A stretch of 64,000 nt of DNA from the NCBI RefSeq assembly GCF_003026365.1, contig NZ_PYOM01000002.1, forward strand, positions 62,001 to 126,000, read 5' to 3'. Positions within the stretch are counted from its first letter, which is position 1, and each line of letters opens with the position of its first letter. This DNA is from Photobacterium angustum. GTDB lineage: Bacteria > Pseudomonadota > Gammaproteobacteria > Enterobacterales > Vibrionaceae. The translations under genes and the position numbers were made by a program. Shown here in pieces: positions 62,666-64,000 of this stretch. The notes beneath the pieces are model-generated. The model saw nothing but the letters and a program-made list of their open reading frames with translations. It did no database searches and was not told the origin of the DNA.

Positions 62666-63805
62666 TTAGTCCGCAATATTAATATCAGCCCACACCATTC
62701 GATGATCTGATCCTGCAGAAGGCTTTTCTCTACCTTTACAATCTAAAATAAGTTCACGTAATGAATCATGTTTATCCGGCCAAAAAACCCCTGTTTTTAT
62801 CACATCTAAATTTTTTGACGGCAACACATAATCTAACCGTAACCCAGCTAAATGCGTCCACTCATTTTTTCGACCAGTCCGCTTTTGCCAAGGATAATAA
62901 TGCCTTGCACCTTCACTTTTAGGCGTCTGCTTACCACTACTAACCGTTGTATTTATTTTATCGAGTTTCAATAGCCGTTTAATCGCAGCTTTAAATCCGT
63001 CACCATCATCTATATCGGCATTTAAATCCCCCATTACAATAAAGGCATCATCAGGTTTTAATCCACCAACTTGATCATTATCATCAACTAAATAGGATTC
63101 ATCATTAATGATGTCGATTAAGAACTGGATTTCATCATGATTACGTTTTGCATTTCGACGTTCGCTGCCGTCAAACACTGGAGGGGTTGGATGACAGCAC
63201 AGTAAATTAATTTCTTTATCTTCAACAACAATAGGCACAACAACATGATTTTTAGAAGATAAACGTAATATATGCTGAGCTTCTTTTGAATAATAATCGA
63301 CAGGCATTAAATTATTCGGCATATCCTTCCAAAGAAAGTGCTGCCACGTTCGAATATTCTCTTGCTGTAAAGGATATTTAGATAAAATAACAAAGCCAAA
63401 ATGACCATGAAATTCACCGTAGCCTTGAGCATCTTCTGGTAACGTGCATACACCATCACCGTTTAGATCTATTTCGGTTATTAGGCCAGTATTGGATGAA
63501 GGGCAATAACGATAAGGGTAATCAATCGCAGACTGCTGATATTGAGAATGAGATAAATAATGCTGACAAAAATTATCAAGGCTGCCATCATCGCCCCCAT
63601 TACCTGGATGATCAAATTCACACAGTAACAAAACATCAGCATTAACATATTGAATAATAGCCGCGAGTCGCTGAAACCTTTTATGAGTTAAACCCGATGT
63701 TTGCTGAAAAATGCGCCCTTGTTCTGGCTCAGACATCGCGACATTAAATATTGCCACACGCAAGGATTGTTTAGTTTCTAAAACGGTTGCTAAAAATTCT
63801 GCCAC
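62666..63805 (-). CDS. Endonuclease/exonuclease/phosphatase-family protein
   Basis: 379 residues from GTG 63805. The EEP fold is shown by RVAIFNVAMSE, ADVLLLCEFDHPG, FGFVILSKYP, VMGDLNADIDDGDG and the C-terminal GSDHRMVWADI with the catalytic Asp-His. Asp and Asn of GDLNAD and the SDH motif are intact. An inserted acidic region about 115-135 (LNGDGVCTLPEDAQGYGEF) resembles the extracellular EEP proteins of marine bacteria that hydrolyse phosphodiesters. No signal peptide is obvious. Substrate unknown. Confidence 0.85.
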   Translation of the reverse strand: MAEFLATVLETKQSLRVAIFNVAMSEPEQGRIFQQTSGLTHKRFQRLAAIIQYVNADVLLLCEFDHPGNGGDDGSLDNFCQHYLSHSQYQQSAIDYPYRYCPSSNTGLITEIDLNGDGVCTLPEDAQGYGEFHGHFGFVILSKYPLQQENIRTWQHFLWKDMPNNLMPVDYYSKEAQHILRLSSKNHVVVPIVVEDKEINLLCCHPTPPVFDGSERRNAKRNHDEIQFLIDIINDESYLVDDNDQVGGLKPDDAFIVMGDLNADIDDGDGFKAAIKRLLKLDKINTTVSSGKQTPKSEGARHYYPWQKRTGRKNEWTHLAGLRLDYVLPSKNLDVIKTGVFWPDKHDSLRELILDCKGREKPSAGSDHRMVWADINIAD

Positions 63806-63839
63806 ACGTTATCTCGTTATCAATTAATTGAAAACGGCA

Positions 63840-63866
63840 TTGTAAACATCAAACCCATGTTTACAA
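63840..63866. promoter_or_regulatory. Perfect inverted repeat between the last two genes
   Basis: TTGTAAACAT-N7-ATGTTTACAA, 10-bp arms, 35 bases upstream of the EEP start and downstream of the partial gene. No T-run; it could be an operator or a weak terminator. Confidence 0.4.
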
Positions 63867-63909
63867 ATACAAACCACGTAACTTTATTTTTCTAAATATA
63901 AAACATTAT

Positions 63910-64000
63910 TTAAGATGGCTTAACCAATGTATCTATTGCTAACCGAATTTGTTTTGCATCATATCCAGCTTGATGCCTCATCGCCCCTAAGTTATCTAAA
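63910..64000 (-). CDS. 3' end of a gene running off the right edge
   Basis: An open minus-strand frame enters from the right edge and ends at TAA 63910-63912. It reads LDNLGAMRHQAGYDAKQIRL then AIDTLVKPS. Coding character looks good, but the piece is too short to assign a family. Confidence 0.45.
   Translation of the reverse strand, partial: LDNLGAMRHQAGYDAKQIRLAIDTLVKPS

Overview
The window is chromosomal DNA of a Gram-negative gammaproteobacterium, most likely of the Vibrionaceae (Photobacterium or Aliivibrio-like). This rests on the low GC content, the gene families present (YgiQ, YdiJ, DcuC, NupC, AqpZ, OMPLA, a large modular chitinase, PliG, DUF2947, DUF3541) and enterobacterial/vibrio-type regulatory sites (Pho, CRP, MetJ/MetR, NsrR). 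It looks like ordinary core/accessory chromosome. I saw no phage, integron, insertion sequence, CRISPR array or replication origin. Genes are short transcription units on both strands, separated by many clear rho-independent terminators, several of them shared by converging genes.

Layout. 1-10 kb: the 5' part of a sugar-type ABC substrate-binding protein, an NlpC/P60 lipoprotein, a TyrP-like aromatic amino acid permease, two small membrane/cytosolic proteins, a secreted multi-domain GH18 chitinase, the nucleoside transporter NupC with a candidate CRP site, and a LysR regulator. 10-17 kb: the pstSCAB phosphate-uptake operon behind a Pho box (no phoU here), then an alternative oxidase (aox) and a YeaR-like protein behind two NsrR-like palindromes, then an MscS-type channel. 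17-27 kb: a META-domain lipoprotein; a decayed metE relic divergent from an intact metR with MetJ and MetR-like operators; small proteins; the g-type lysozyme inhibitor PliG; a YnfM-like MFS exporter with a divergent LysR gene; DcuC; a hybrid-binding-domain RNase H.

27-45 kb: YbdG-type channel, a YhfG-Fic toxin-antitoxin pair, YgiQ, phospholipase A PldA, a 51-residue membrane protein, a DUF2884 protein, an NYN-domain protein, a shortened CDF-like transporter with a divergent LysR regulator, an LpxH-like phosphoesterase, AqpZ, the 1020-residue flavin/Fe-S dehydrogenase YdiJ, a secreted NUDIX-PAP2 fusion and GabD. 45-64 kb: pirin, small unknowns, a four-gene operon joining 5-oxoprolinase (pxpA-pxpB-pxpC) to a gamma-glutamylcyclotransferase, a tRNA array (Cys-Gly-Leu-Leu) with a duplicated Leu unit, a PfkB-family kinase with an eroded active-site motif, a cNMP/CBS/DUF294 protein with a DEDDh exonuclease, a BCCT transporter, a glutaredoxin, an orphan AMMECR1 protein, a DUF3541 protein and an endonuclease/exonuclease/phosphatase protein.

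The observations most worth following up are the metE relic beside metR, the tandem NsrR-like operators in front of aox-yeaR, the oxoprolinase plus cyclotransferase operon, and the NUDIX-PAP2 fusion. I found no convincing wholly new defence or mobile system. All homology statements come from recognising motifs and family sequences by eye, not from database searches.
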